Of a stretch of DNA of 64,000 bases, positions 34,614-46,126 are shown one piece after another. The stretch's first letter is position 1, and each line of letters starts with the position of its first letter. Where the stretch lies: positions 2,666,001 to 2,730,000 of the forward strand of contig JAHEWK010000007.1 of assembly GCA_020740775.1 (NCBI GenBank), read 5' to 3'. Made by a program: the position numbers and the translations under genes. Source of the DNA: Ilyonectria destructans. Lineage: Eukaryota; Ascomycota; Sordariomycetes; Hypocreales; Nectriaceae. The notes beneath the pieces are model-generated. The model worked only from the letters and a program-made list of their open reading frames with translations, ran no database searches and was not told the origin of the DNA.

Positions 34614-36540
34614 CTAGTTGAAGTGAGGAGTGTTCAGGGCCAGACCCATGAGGAGACCACCAATCAGACCAGCGATGGGGATAGTCATGATCCAGGAGAA
34701 GACGAGAAGGCCAACTCGCTTCCAGTTGACAGCCTTGAGACTGCCGTTGCACAGACCGACTCCGACAGTAGCTCCGGTGATGCACATGGAGGTGGAAACG
34801 GGCAGCTTGTACTGGGAGAAGATGAGGATAGTGATGGCAGCGCCCATCTCCATGGAAGAGCCACGGCTAGGGGAGTGGTAGGTCAACTTGTTGCCCATAA
34901 CTAGAGAGGGTTAGTATTTATTGTCAAAAGGAGGATGCTGAAATGCTTACCCTTCATGATGTTGTAACCGTAAGTGATGAAACCGAAGCAAATAGTCAGA
35001 GCGACAACAGCAATCTGCCAGGTAGCAACATCGGCCTTGGCGGCAGCGGGCTCGCCAGTAGACCAGGCACCGTACATACCAGCCCAGACACCAACAGCGT
35101 TACCAACATCGTTGGCACCGTGAGCGAAAGAGGCAGTGCAGGCAGTGATGACTTGGACAAAGGAGTAGAGATGCTCGACCTCGTTGGGGTACTTCTTGGC
35201 GTAGCTGTACACACGCTCCATGCGGCGGCCCTCAGGCGTTCCGGAAATACCGACCTGGGCAGTGTGGATGTCGTAGTTGGCACCATAGAGAGCAGCGACG
35301 ACAATCATGGGAGGAATGCGTTGGAAGAAGACAATCAGGTTGTGAGTCTCGTGGATGGAGCCGGCGCCCATGGGGTGCTCGTGGAGGAAGCGCATGGCCC
35401 AGCCGAGAAGACCCGACTTCTTGCGCAGCTTGGCGTGGTGACGCTCCTCGGCCTGCTTGACCAGCTTCTGGTACTCGACCTGGGTGGTGGGAGGGGCGAG
35501 GCCCTTTTCGTTGTCGGAGGGAGAGTTGACGGGCTCGACGCCATCCTCGAGGCTGGGGGACTTGCCATCGACGCGGACGGCCTTTTCCTCGGTGGCAGAG
35601 TCGTCGTCGTCAGAGTCCTTCTGCACAACGGCGTAGTCGGGAACGTGAGCCTCCTCGGCGTCGGAGGGAGCCTCACGCTGGAACAGCAGAGGGCCGCGGA
35701 TCACATCCCACCACTTGAGGGTGTAGTCCTTCTTGATGACCTTGGCGTGGACGTAGGGGACGAAGAAGATGGCGGACAGGGCGAAGAGACCGAAGCCAAC
35801 GCCGAGCGTCACGGCAACGATGTACCAGGCGGGCTTCTCGGCGAGACCAAGCTTGGGGGAGCCCTTGTACACGATCGAGAGCGTGCAGACGGTGCCGGCA
35901 ATCAGGAAGAAGAAGGGAGAGGTCCACACAGCCCAGGGAACGGGGTTCTTGCGCATGTGCACAACGACCTTGATCAGCATGAAGATGACGGCGCCGAAGC
36001 CAGCAGCAATAGCAGGGGCCATGGCCAGACCAGCAAAGATGGCACCGAGTCCAGAGCCACCATTCCAGCCCCATTGAACACCGCCAACACCGGCCGTAGC
36101 AACACCAACACCGGCAATGGACGAGATGAGCGAGTATGTCGAGGAAACGTGGGCCGAGTTGCGCGTGCACCACATGACCCAGATGGAGGCGCCGGCCGAG
36201 GAGCAGGCAAAGGCGAGCAGCTGCACGCCGGCGTTGCCCTCGAAGGACTCCATGGGGATGATGCCGTTCTTGATGGTGGAGGCGGTGCGCGCGCCGACGG
36301 TGAGGGCGCCGAGGAGTTCGAAGATTAGGCAGAAGACCATGGCCATGCGGTAGGAGATGGACCGCGAGGACACAGAGGTTGCCCAGGCGTTGGCAACATC
36401 GTCTGGAGGGAAGGGTTAGCTAGAGTAGATAGATGCTGGGGGATTGGGCTGTAGAACGTACTGGCGCCATTGTTGAAGGCCTCGAGCAGGGCAAAGCAGG
36501 TGCCGATGGCAAAGACGTAGGTGTATTCGGTGAGCACCAT
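34614..36540 (-). CDS. PiT-family phosphate permease (Pho89 / PHO-4 type)
   Basis: Sodium- or proton-coupled inorganic phosphate transporter of the plasma membrane. Three exons. The first ends inside the PiT signature, which splicing restores as NNGANDVANAWATS; the second signature is HGANDVGNAVGVW, so both inverted repeats are complete. Around ten hydrophobic segments flank a long acidic cytoplasmic loop (QKDSDDDDSATEEK) in the middle, as in Neurospora PHO-4 and yeast Pho89. The last exon carries NKLTYHSPSRGSSMEMGAA, conserved in the family. Coding GC and codon bias are clearly higher than in the catabolic block, as expected for a well expressed housekeeping gene. CACGTG boxes upstream suggest phosphate-starvation control. 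Confidence 0.93.
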
Positions 36541-38035
36541 CTTGACTGCAGTTCAGTTGAGAGAAGAGACAAGGCCGTGGTGATGGTGGTGAGAACAACC
36601 CAAAACCCAAGAGTGGTTCCTAGCGAAGGTATTTAAGCTTACCCCCAAGGTTACCCGCAAGGTTACAACTTCTTTTTCATGCTTTAAAGTCTAACGCACG
36701 ACTTCCACTTGGGGCCACCGACGCGCATCTCGGTGACACGAATGGGTCTTCTGGACGCCGGGCATTGAGAGGCTGTGTGAAGAGCGGGTCTGGGCCCAGT
36801 TGATAGAGTTGCGGCTGGTCCTATCGAGATGCGCTGCTCGCCCACGTGGGGGAACGTCTCGGGGATCTTTACTCAGATAGTGGAACACGGGAAGGTAGCT
36901 CGCATGTACAGGGGCCATGTACTCCGGAGAGGACGAGCAGAGGGCACGCGACAGTTGCAGCACACGTTCGTCTTCTTCGGGGGCGGGATTGGCTCGCAGC
37001 GGACCAGGGAACAAACCCTACCACTCTCCAACCCTTCAGCCAATACATGGTGTGTACTCGTATCCGCCTAAACCGCTTCAGACGACCGAGATCCACCGCT
37101 CGGTCGCCAAGTGCGGCCAAGACGTCCCGAGCTAGACCTAGGCTAGTCAAGACGCCGGGACTTTGTTCTGTAAGCTTAATCGGTGCGTCCAGCGTGGGAC
37201 AGGAATCTGCGAATCAGCTTGGCTGTCCTTGGCATGTGTTGGAGGCACGCACGCAAATTCCTCTTTCGTCCAGAGCTACACGGGAGGCGTTGGGGTTTTC
37301 GGTTTTCTGGCTCTCTAGGTATATGACACTATCTACAGTACGCTCGGTTTTGCCGCTTCAGCTTTGATGGAGCTCGTGCTTGAAAATCTCTTCAGCCACT
37401 GTCCTGTGGCGAAAGCGTGCTTCCTTACTTGCTGTGTTTTTCCGATTGAATTCTTCAGCTGAGTCCCACCTCGCTCAATCGCCACTGCTTGGCAACACCC
37501 TCACTTCACATCCAATCCATCTCCCATCCTCCGTCATCATCATCCCATCATCTCTCCATTCGACCAATATCCCAATCGCTGCCGTCGTTGGTGCACTTCC
37601 CCACGTGCCCCGATACCCAATGGCAGACCGAGGAGCCATTGAGCCAGAGCTCTCGGGCGCACCATGCGATGATCTTGTTGCGACCTGCTAATCTCGGTCT
37701 CGACCGTCTAGATTTCGTGACCCCTGCAACATACGCCCCTCTTTGACGCGAATCCAACCGAGGTGTAGTACGTACCATTGGCCTCACCAGGTTCCCCGCC
37801 TACTCCCGAACCTTACAGCGTAAGGTATCTGTTGATTGGAGTCCAGCAAAGGTAGACATCTCCACCATCATGAGTGCAGTATCACCTTGAGATCTACACA
37901 AAGCTGGCGCGACTCAACGCAGTGCACTGCTCAAACTGCTGTAGATGCGACACTTTTTATGTCGCATTGAGATGATGCCAATAATTCCATGTCTACTTTA
38001 TCATGGAGTATCCTCATAATGCCCATTCAATGTAT
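36541..38035. other. Intergenic region upstream of the phosphate permease
   Basis: About 1.5 kb. Open frames are short, overlap on both strands and lack any recognised family. Contains the two CACGTG boxes. Pyrimidine-rich around 37490-37600, which may be promoter or UTR sequence. Confidence 0.45.
36843..36848. promoter_or_regulatory. CACGTG box upstream of phosphate permease
   Basis: CACGTG about 300 bp upstream of the PiT start, in the context CCCACGTGGG, a 10-bp palindrome. This is the known core bound by Pho4 in yeast and NUC-1 in Neurospora, regulators of phosphate-starvation genes. A second copy is at 37602-37607. Site function is inferred from the neighbour. Confidence 0.55.
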
Positions 38036-38473
38036 CTATTTCTGTGCTTCGTGTCTTTTCTCCTCGGCCAGAGCCGCCAAAGTCTCCAACGCCTCCTCCT
38101 CCCTCCCAATCGGAACAAATAGATGATCATGATAGAACCCGCTCACAGGATTCACCCCCATGCCTTTCTCAGCCAACTTGGTCGCGATAACAGCCATGAA
38201 GCCGACAGCCTCCAAGCTCGAATGCACGTTGAGCGTGATCATTCTCGACGGAAAGGAATATTCCACCCCTTTCTTAACAGCATTCTCTTGCGTTGTGATG
38301 ATAGTAATGCCTTCGGATTCCCGAAACATCAGCTGAATGTCAGACAGTGGTGGTAACGGCGCGGATTCAGATTGAGTGACGAAAACAAATGTCGCCGGGT
38401 GTAGGGTAGTTGTAAGGGTGGAGAGGAGTTTGGAAAGAGATGTTTCGCCTCCGTCGTTAGTAGGGTTTGCCAT
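38036..38473 (-). CDS. Small ACT-domain protein (COG3602 type)
   Basis: Single exon, 145 aa. Two tandem ACT-like halves: PATFVFVTQSE with RESEGITIITTQENAV, then ITLNVHSSLEAVGFMAVIATKLAEKGMGVNPVSGFYHDHLFVP. The YHDHLFVP end is typical of this family, found in bacteria and fungi. ACT domains bind amino acids or other small ligands; the specific role of this family is not established. Confidence 0.85.
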   Translation of the reverse strand: MANPTNDGGETSLSKLLSTLTTTLHPATFVFVTQSESAPLPPLSDIQLMFRESEGITIITTQENAVKKGVEYSFPSRMITLNVHSSLEAVGFMAVIATKLAEKGMGVNPVSGFYHDHLFVPIGREEEALETLAALAEEKRHEAQK

Positions 38474-40020
38474 TTCGAACGGTATAAGCCAACAATTAAT
38501 CTTTGATATAGAATTGATTCAGTTCGCTCCAAATAAGCTCTGTTGATAAATATTCCAGCGCTGGCTTAGTAACTAAGCCATGTCATCTACAGGGCGCGCT
38601 AAAGACAGGAAAACTGGACCGCGAGAGAGGAACTAGAAAATAGTTGCGTGTGAAAACTCTGAAAACTTAGCTCAATTCTTCTTTGAGATTTCACATCTCC
38701 ACCTTCTAAACCGATTGTAGGCCATAGGATGGAAATGTTTGCTACCGCACTTGTGTTGTAAAAAACACTGGGGCTGACGGGCTTGCTTAACTGCCGTGGA
38801 GATAAGAACGCAAGAAGGGCGAGAATCTGGAACGCCCTGGAATATAATGACGAGACGCAAGATCATTTGAATTCCTTTTATACCACTGGCTCTAGGTACC
38901 AGGCTGTTCATAACTGATTGCGCGTTGATTACGCATCTCTATAACCCGTGGCCTCGGCTGGTTGCAACAACACTACTGCAGGGATATTGCCAGCACGGTG
39001 TTAATGATAACCCAGATTGCAAAGCCCTGATTCAAGAGACTAGTATACTAGTTTTCAAGGCGACCCATGAGGCTTTCTTAGTCTAAGAGGTGGACTGTAG
39101 GATTAAAGTCGGCAAAGTAGGCTTCGACGAAAGGAATAATAATCTGAAGAGGAGATAGCGTGACCTTCCGATGGTGGAATACATTGGGGGGGGGGATCGG
39201 GAAATCTATGGACATGGCTGGGTTATGAACTGGCTTGGGCTTGCAAAGATAAATCGCCAACACCCTTGAGTTGGCTTGATCAAATATGAGCTGATCTCGT
39301 TCTGCGCATCGGGCATATGTGAGCCTACCGTAGGCCGAATATTATTGGAATCTCCATCGGAGGGTATTTTCCGATTGTTTTCCAAACGAGGCAGTGGTGC
39401 ATACGTGCTATCTTCATTGTAAAATGTGCAATGGGTGCATTTGGGCTTCTTAGCATTATATCTGATCTTCTTCGGTGACAAAAATCACAGGCTTGATTCA
39501 TCAGTCCAACCCGTCGGTAACAAGTTTCCTTCTTTCTTCGTCCAATCTCAGCACAAGGTACCAGTTTACCAATCACTTCTTAGGCAGACTGAATTGGTGG
39601 GAGTGAAAAAGTTTCTCGATTGTAGATGCCGTCAGCTTATCGTTCCCACGCGGCTTACAAATGAAGCCACATCATCTCCATTATAGGGACGTTAGATAAC
39701 TACACATTTCACATCCTCACACACCTCTTTGCGGTCGAAATATCTCGACAATTGGTAGTTGGCTTGGTTGTTTTGAAACACGTTAGCAAGGGCTATTTGA
39801 CGCGTTTGGGGCTACCGAGGGTGGAGGAAGCGTGCTACTGTGTCGCTGCCGAATCGACTGATAATGTGAATGAAGCTATGAAACAAATGCAATGCACTAT
39901 CAGGCGCCAGTTTTGCAGTTTTAGGCAAGGAATGGCTACTGGTTCTTTACAATAAGTCAAGCAATCTCCTCCTGAAACATAAAATACTTCGCAGCAAAAA
40001 CTAATCTAATGTCTATTTGC
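38474..40020. other. Gene-poor region
   Basis: About 1.5 kb with no supported gene. Includes a run of nine or more G at about 39187-39195. Several 60-90 codon frames on both strands show no family feature. Confidence 0.4.
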
Positions 40021-40560
40021 TCTCTAAAAAAAGTAAATTACTAATATAAAATTAATAAAAAAAATAGAAAAATTTATAATTTAAATATTTTCTATTTAAT
40101 ACTACTATAATAACTAAGTATTAAATCTTTTAATTTAAAAAAAAACCAAAAACTAAATTCTATATAAATATATAAATTATAATTAATTTCTTTTTTCTTT
40201 TTATATATTATTTTTTTCTATCAAAAAAGCTATTATATCAATAATAAACTTTTCTAAGATCTAGCTTTTCCAGCAGATCTAGCTTTTTTAACATATAGCT
40301 GTTACTGCAGCTTATTAAGATATTGGAAAAGGTAACCAGTTAGACTAGAAACCTTAGTCTATCTGAGTAAACTGTTAACCTTTATATAGACTGGGTATAT
40401 AGTCTGTATTGTTAATACTATTGTTGGTTTTTCTTTTTTACTATTAAGCTTCTAGTCCCCCCTCTAGGTATATGTGTACTAGGGCACCCTAACCTCTTGA
40501 TAATTATAAATAATATAACTATAGAAATAGATAAAAAAAGCTTAAAAAGCTAGACTGGAA
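40021..40560. other. AT-rich block
   Basis: About 540 bp of strongly AT-rich sequence, with the first 240 bp nearly free of G and C and dense in TA dinucleotides. The style fits a decayed, possibly RIP-mutated repeat, but no terminal repeats or coding remains can be read. Next to it, at 40675-40698, is a G6-T-G16 tract. Confidence 0.45.
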
Positions 40561-40682
40561 TAGAATATAGCTATTAGAGCTGCTGGAGCTGCTAGAGAAG
40601 GCTCGGCGTCAGGCTGCTTTATGAGTCATCCGGGGGCGGAGGGTTTGGTCGAAGGTTGACAGGCGAAGGTTTTCTGGGGGGT

Positions 40683-40698
40683 GGGGGGGGGGGGGGGG
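40683..40698 (+). repeat. G16 homopolymer tract
   Basis: Sixteen G in a row, preceded by G6 and a T. Length may be unreliable because of sequencing; could form G-quadruplex. Confidence 0.7.
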
Positions 40699-40871
40699 TT
40701 ATTATACATCAAGGCTATCTTATTCCAATTCACTTCGTTGAGCAACACAATGTTCGCAGCGAAAAACACATTTATGGCTAAGATACCACGACTGCTATAG
40801 AATCAACCAACGATTTGCCGCACACCTTTGCTTCGCGTCTCATATATATTCATTATTCTCAAGTTCTTCCG

Positions 40872-40997
40872 TCACTGATGTTCATTTCGATGAATCCGAG
40901 GGCCGTGTATTTTCTGGATGCTCTCGTCGCGAGATGCCGACAGCGGGAGTTCGCCATCGGGCGAGCAGGCCACCGACTCTACCCTTTCCTCGTGGGT
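40872..40997 (-). pseudogene. Out-of-frame WD40-repeat relic at the NLR 3' end
   Basis: In the frame shifted from the NLR reading frame, this segment reads [15 protein letters not shown] then [16 protein letters not shown] before a stop at 40872. It matches the WD40 pattern GHxxxVxSVAFSPDGxxLxSxSxDxTIxxW closely. The NLR itself reads the same bases in another frame and stops at 40882. Suggests a past TPR/WD40 junction or an indel that cut off a WD40 domain. Confidence 0.65.
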
Positions 40998-43900
40998 CGG
41001 TCTTCTTATGATTCCCCTGGTCTTGACGCACTATTCCAAGTTGATGCATTGTTTGGAGCGTTTCAGGATGCTCTGCGCCTAATATCTTTGTTCGCAGTGC
41101 CAGTGTCTGTTGGAACAACCCCTCGGCCTTCGTGAAGTTCTTTTGCTTGTACAACGCTTCTGCCAGGCAATCCATTGTCATTAGTGCATCAGGATGTTCT
41201 GCACCTAAAACCTTCACTTGCAGTGCTAGTATCTGCCGGTATCCCTGCTGAGCTTCATCATAACTGCCTTGAAGGAGAAGTACATTCGAAATGCCTCGCA
41301 TTGTACTGAGTGTATGGGGATGTTCTGCGCCCAATACCTTCGTCCGTAGTGCCAGTGTCTGTCGATATACTTTCTCCGCTTCCCCATAGCTGCCTTGGCC
41401 GAGATGTGTATCTGCAAGATTGTCCGTTGCACTTAGTGTCTCTGGATGTTCTGTGCTCAATATCTTCATCCATAGTTCTCGCGTCTGCTGGTATAACTTC
41501 CTAGCCTCCTGATAGCTGCCTTGATAGTAAAGTGTATTTGCAATGCCTAGCATGATGTCCTGTGTCATAGGATCCGCTTTGCCTATCGTTGTCGTCTTTA
41601 GTGTCAATGCCTGCTGGTACAGCTGCTCGGCCCCTCTGTAATCGCCTTGGTTGCAAAGTGTTTTTGCGAGACCCGTCATGGTGTTGAGTGTGGCAGTATT
41701 TACGTCGAAATGTTCAATCAGTAGTCTTAATGTCAGCTGAAATAGCTGCCAGGCAGTTTTGTAGTTTCCGAGCAAAGTATTGCTGCACGCCACATTGTGA
41801 CGAAGTCTTAACTTAGCGTAATCATTTGCTAAAACACCCCCCGACTCCAAAACTCTCAATGCATGCGGAAGATATCGCATCCATTCGTCTTTGTTGTCAT
41901 GTTCGGGATAGGGAAAGACATTCTCAAGCCGGAGCAGCACCTTAGTAGCCCATTCTGTATATTCTCCGTTTTGCTTCAGCCAATTCAACATCGACAGTCG
42001 AACTAACCGGTGGATATCGTAGGCATCTTGCCCCTCCCGCTGAGTGACAAATGCGTATGCCTTCAAAGTGCCGATTGCTTCCACTGTCTCTGTTTTTTGT
42101 GCTGACAGCGGTAATAAAGACAGTGGAATGTCCTTCTCGACCAGGAAGCACATGAATCTCAGGTAATCTCCCGCCAGACGGTGGTGGCGTACAATGTGCT
42201 GGAACGAAATCAACCAAGTGGTGGCAACTGGGCTTTGTCTGTCCTCATGGGGACGTAGATCCTCAAAACACCTGCTAAGCAGATCGATCGTATCCTCGTC
42301 ACTGGCCTGACAAAGGTTCAAATACTCTGCAGTCGATATCCGATTTCTGGCCATGTATGCAGATGCCTGCCTTATCGCGAGTGGCAGATGCGTAAGAAAT
42401 CCAAGCAGCTTTGTTGTGCTCTCGGTGTCGCGCAGCTGATCTTCTTTGAGGTGAGTCTTCAAAAGTGCCAGAGATTCGTCGTGGTTCATTTCTCCGACGG
42501 CAATGACATCCATATGTGAGACACCAAGCTTCATTACAACATCATGATTCCGAGTCGTGAATAGAATAGAGCCATGAGGGCCAGATGGAAGATAGGCAGC
42601 CAGATTTGTGTGGCCAAAGAGAAGATCTGAATCATCGGCGTTGTCGACAACCAAAAGCCAGCTGCCTACGTCTTCGCGGTTCAGTGCAGCCTTGACAAGT
42701 GTCTTGACATCTGCTTTGTCGTTGTCGATCCCAGCAACCAGGAGCTTTCGGCCGATGTTGCGATAGGCATTCTCAAAGGTGGCAAGATCCATAGTTGGTA
42801 CCCAAAAGACGGAGCAGTCCTGGTACTTTTGCCTGAACTGGAACGCGGCCTCTAGTGCCATCTGCGTCTTGCCGATGCCCCCCAAGCCCTCGAGCACAGT
42901 TTGCTGACAGTTGCTTGTATTACGCCCTGGGGGGATTTTGGCAAGCAGCTGTGATATTTCTTTGCCGCGTCCGACAAAGTGGTCGTTGTGACCAAGTGGG
43001 ACGACCCAGTGGCTTTTTCGTACGGATACCACGACTTGTAGGAGTTAGCGATAGTAATAAAGCTCAAACAAAAATTCATTGGAAACTACATACTATGAGA
43101 TGCGAGCTGTTCTGCAGTACTGGGAAAGCTAGGGAGAGAAGCCCCCTCAGCCATTCGCCATTGTAGCGTCCGAGGCTCTTGGGGATCTCCGATGTTGCCC
43201 GAAGTAGGCTGAGGAAGTCGAATCAGCGCGGTTGAGGCTTTTGTATCGTCAATTTTAGACGCCAGCAAAGCCTTAACCACCTTGTTGAGTTGCTCGGACA
43301 CTACTTGCTGGTTGATGTATTCGGTTGTAAACGTACGGACCTTGGACAATTCCTTCCACTCTTCGAGTCCGATGCCTTGGAGGCCGCGATCAACGCTGAA
43401 GCGGAAGTACGTATCCTGAACATCTCGAAACCGTCCGTACATCTTCTCTGCTGTCGTGTCCGACTCAGTTGCCATTTTCTTAAGTGCTTTGATCAGCTTG
43501 AGCGGGCTCGACTTTGGCGACTCGGGAAACGTGATGACATTGGCGACGCCAGTTCCGATGCTGACGACACAGGCGACCTTCCGTCCTGGAAAGACACGTC
43601 TCGCCTCCTCGAGCAGCTGCTCAACAGGGTTGTTGTATCCGAGGCCGCCGTCCACAAATGTCTCTTGTTCGCCCTCGTCGCCGATGTTGATGGGTTCGAA
43701 ATACGAAGGCGCCGCGGAAGTCGCGCGACAGGCCTCCCAGATCTTGCAGTTGAATGAGGCATTCTCGCGCACTTTATATGTCCTGAACAGCCGAGGCCCT
43801 GCTCGGGCTCTGACATCATGTTGCGGCACGGCGCAGACGAATCTGGAGACAGAGAGGTTAGCTGGTCGCTCAAGCAATACACCAAGAGAACATACACTTT

Positions 43901-44389
43901 GCAGGTGCCGTCTTTCTCTAGCATCTTCTCCTCGGCTCGACCGTCCCCCAGAAGCCGCTTCACCACTTCTTCAAGCTTCTGGCCGTCGAAGGTGTCTTTC
44001 TTTAGGTATCTCGGAAGGGAGAACACCTCCTCCGCAAGACGGACGTATTCTTTCCTAGCTTGTGGTACCGATCGACGCAAACGTCCTAGCAACAGCGCAA
44101 TCAAACTGTGGCGGCCCGGGGTTAGCTTCCTCCTAGATAAGCGATCATGATTGCGATCGTACCCTCCTGTAGATGTGCCGCCGATGAGATCAAAAAAGTC
44201 CGCCGGCAGGAGATCATCATCCTCATTGAGATCATATTTGACCCGATTCATAATCTCCTCAAGGACTAAGAGTTCCGAGAGCCCGCGGATCCCTCCGCCG
44301 TCTGAATTGTTATGAGTGGCACGGCCGCGACTGGCTTGCGATGTCTACTGACCAAGGGCGAGCAAGCAGAGCGGTCTGTCGTCCGCCAT
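40882..44389 (-). CDS. Patatin-like phospholipase / NB-ARC / TPR protein (NLR-like)
   Basis: Fungal NLR-type receptor of about 1,100 aa. The first exon, 44389 to about 44353, reads [12 protein letters not shown] and splices to [12 protein letters not shown], the patatin oxyanion loop. A second intron falls inside GGTSTGG, the lipase Ser box; the catalytic Asp is in [11 protein letters not shown], so the Ser-Asp dyad is complete. Next is NB-ARC: P-loop GLGGIGKT, Walker [11 protein letters not shown], sensor ILFTTRN, and LTHLPLAI. The C-terminus has six 42-aa TPR units of the type [26 protein letters not shown]. Patatin-NB-ARC-TPR proteins in fungi resemble immune or self/non-self recognition receptors. 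The last 35 or so residues are not TPR; another frame there encodes a WD40 relic. Confidence 0.88.
41020..41780 (-). repeat. Tandem 126-bp TPR-coding repeats
   Basis: About six units of 42 codons within the NLR gene. The last three share GAEHP and TLALRTK(V/I)LG nearly unchanged, showing recent amplification or concerted evolution; the first units are more diverged. Confidence 0.75.
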
Positions 44390-46126
44390 GCCTGCGTTTA
44401 TTGTGCAATCACAGAATGAAGGACGTTATCGCTCTTGTGGGCTAGTGTCACGCCGCCCCGTATCAAAGGTTGATGCGACTTTTTCTTCTGAGAGAGAGGC
44501 CTGAATTGTTGACGAGCGAAAAATGGCGCAGGCCGCCTTAATACGAGCTCAGCCTGGGCAGGGGTTGAAACAACCCTTACAACGCACAGCCTACCGCCAG
44601 TCAAGCCATGCATAAGACAATAGGCCAAGAATTGTCGGTACGGCTTGAGCGCGTCACAGTTGGGGGCCAGGCACCACACGGCGTAGCCACTATAGCCAAC
44701 GATCTGCAAGCCCCAAAGTTGTAATTTCAGGCGTCCAGTAAGACGTCATAGTTCCAGTGGCTGTGCTTCTGGGCGCTGGATTGGGCGCTACTCATTCTCT
44801 CTGAGCCTCGACTTCTCAGCCCCGGGCGGCTGGCTGCATCAATTGAGGATTTGGTCAGCATTGTACTATGCCGATCAAAGGAAGGTCTCGCTACTATAGT
44901 CAGCTCTTTAAATTCATACGTAAATTACAAAAACCTTCGCTTGTTGAACGAGGATGTGCAGTGACACGTTGAGGCCGGCTGAAGTGAGGGGGACTGAGAC
45001 ATACCGTCCTGCATCTCCCCCCTGCGAATCACACCGTGAGGCTGCTGCACCAACGGTGGGTCAAATAACGCCCACTATCGAATAATAACCAGTACAGATT
45101 CAATGAGTCCATGCAGGGCGGGGAGCGTGATTTGCCGTGGAAAGACTTCCGATGTTTTGTGATTTCGGCGAGAGGCCCATCACCCACCAAGCTTAAGTCT
45201 GGATGAATTGAATGCTCCATTTTGTGTCACCGAGCTACTGTACCCACCTCTGTGTAACCCCAGTATAGACGCTGGAAGTTCAATTACGCTAGCGAGGCTC
45301 TAGACTTTAGTCGACTTCTATGACCGATGAGAGGCTGGCTGGGCGAGTGTTAAAAATGTACACTATTCGTTTTCGGCCAAATCGAGCGCCTCCAAGCTCG
45401 AGCATTGCGTTAGCCGCCACACAGGTAAGCGAACGCACTTTTAATTTTTCTATTACTCTGTCTCGACTGCGATTTAAATATAAAAGAATGCGCATACGGC
45501 TCATTTGTCGAATGCAATGGATTTCGTTGTTTATTTTCCTTATCCTTGGGCCTGTTCTTTGGCTGCCATCTCTGTTGACATCCAGATGCACTACCAAATG
45601 CTACCTCCGGAGCCAACACACCTGTGATTCTCGGAGCATCGCAGGTAATGAACCAGCCCAATGAAATATGCCACTCTAGTCTTGACGAGACCCAGTCAGA
45701 GGGGATTTAGGGATTGTTCCAGAGCCAATGCTCATGGCACGGAGCATGTGATGCTGATACCAAAAGCACTGGACTGATGAAGGAGATACCACAGTGGTCT
45801 CGACTGAATCCAGCATCCAAGATCTTGGGCTGATTTAAACTTTAAAGTCCATCTCTTGATTGCCTCATTGGTTGGGGCTGGAATGTTTCAGACGGAGTTG
45901 GTCTGATTCAAACCCACAAAAGCCACATTGGGCCTCGAACGTATTGCAAGCTACCTATTTGGCCACGCATCCCCTCCACCTTGAATTTCGAGAGAATTTT
46001 GATTCTGTAATTTTATTTCGTCGATTTTGCGGTGACTCAATCCGACACCGGAGACGAGCGATCTCTGGCAATCTGCAACGGCAGCGCCGTCTTTTCGAAT
46101 CGCCAGATAAGGAGCTCTTCAGCAGC
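44390..46126. other. Intergenic region
   Basis: About 1.7 kb between divergent genes. Frames of 60-114 codons are scattered on both strands without recognised features. No RNA gene or repeat seen. Confidence 0.4.

Noticed and set aside
34943..36328. A 461-codon open frame on the plus strand
   Set aside because: It is the exact antisense of the PiT permease exon, whose GC-ending codon bias removes stops on the other strand. The peptide has no family feature.
36829..37746. Overlapping frames of 80-173 codons upstream of the PiT gene
   Set aside because: They overlap on both strands, carry no recognised domain, and fit chance frames in GC-rich promoter DNA.
39325..39955. Short frames (67-91 codons) in the gene-poor region
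   Set aside because: No domain, no consistent splice structure, and the area borders an AT-rich decayed block.
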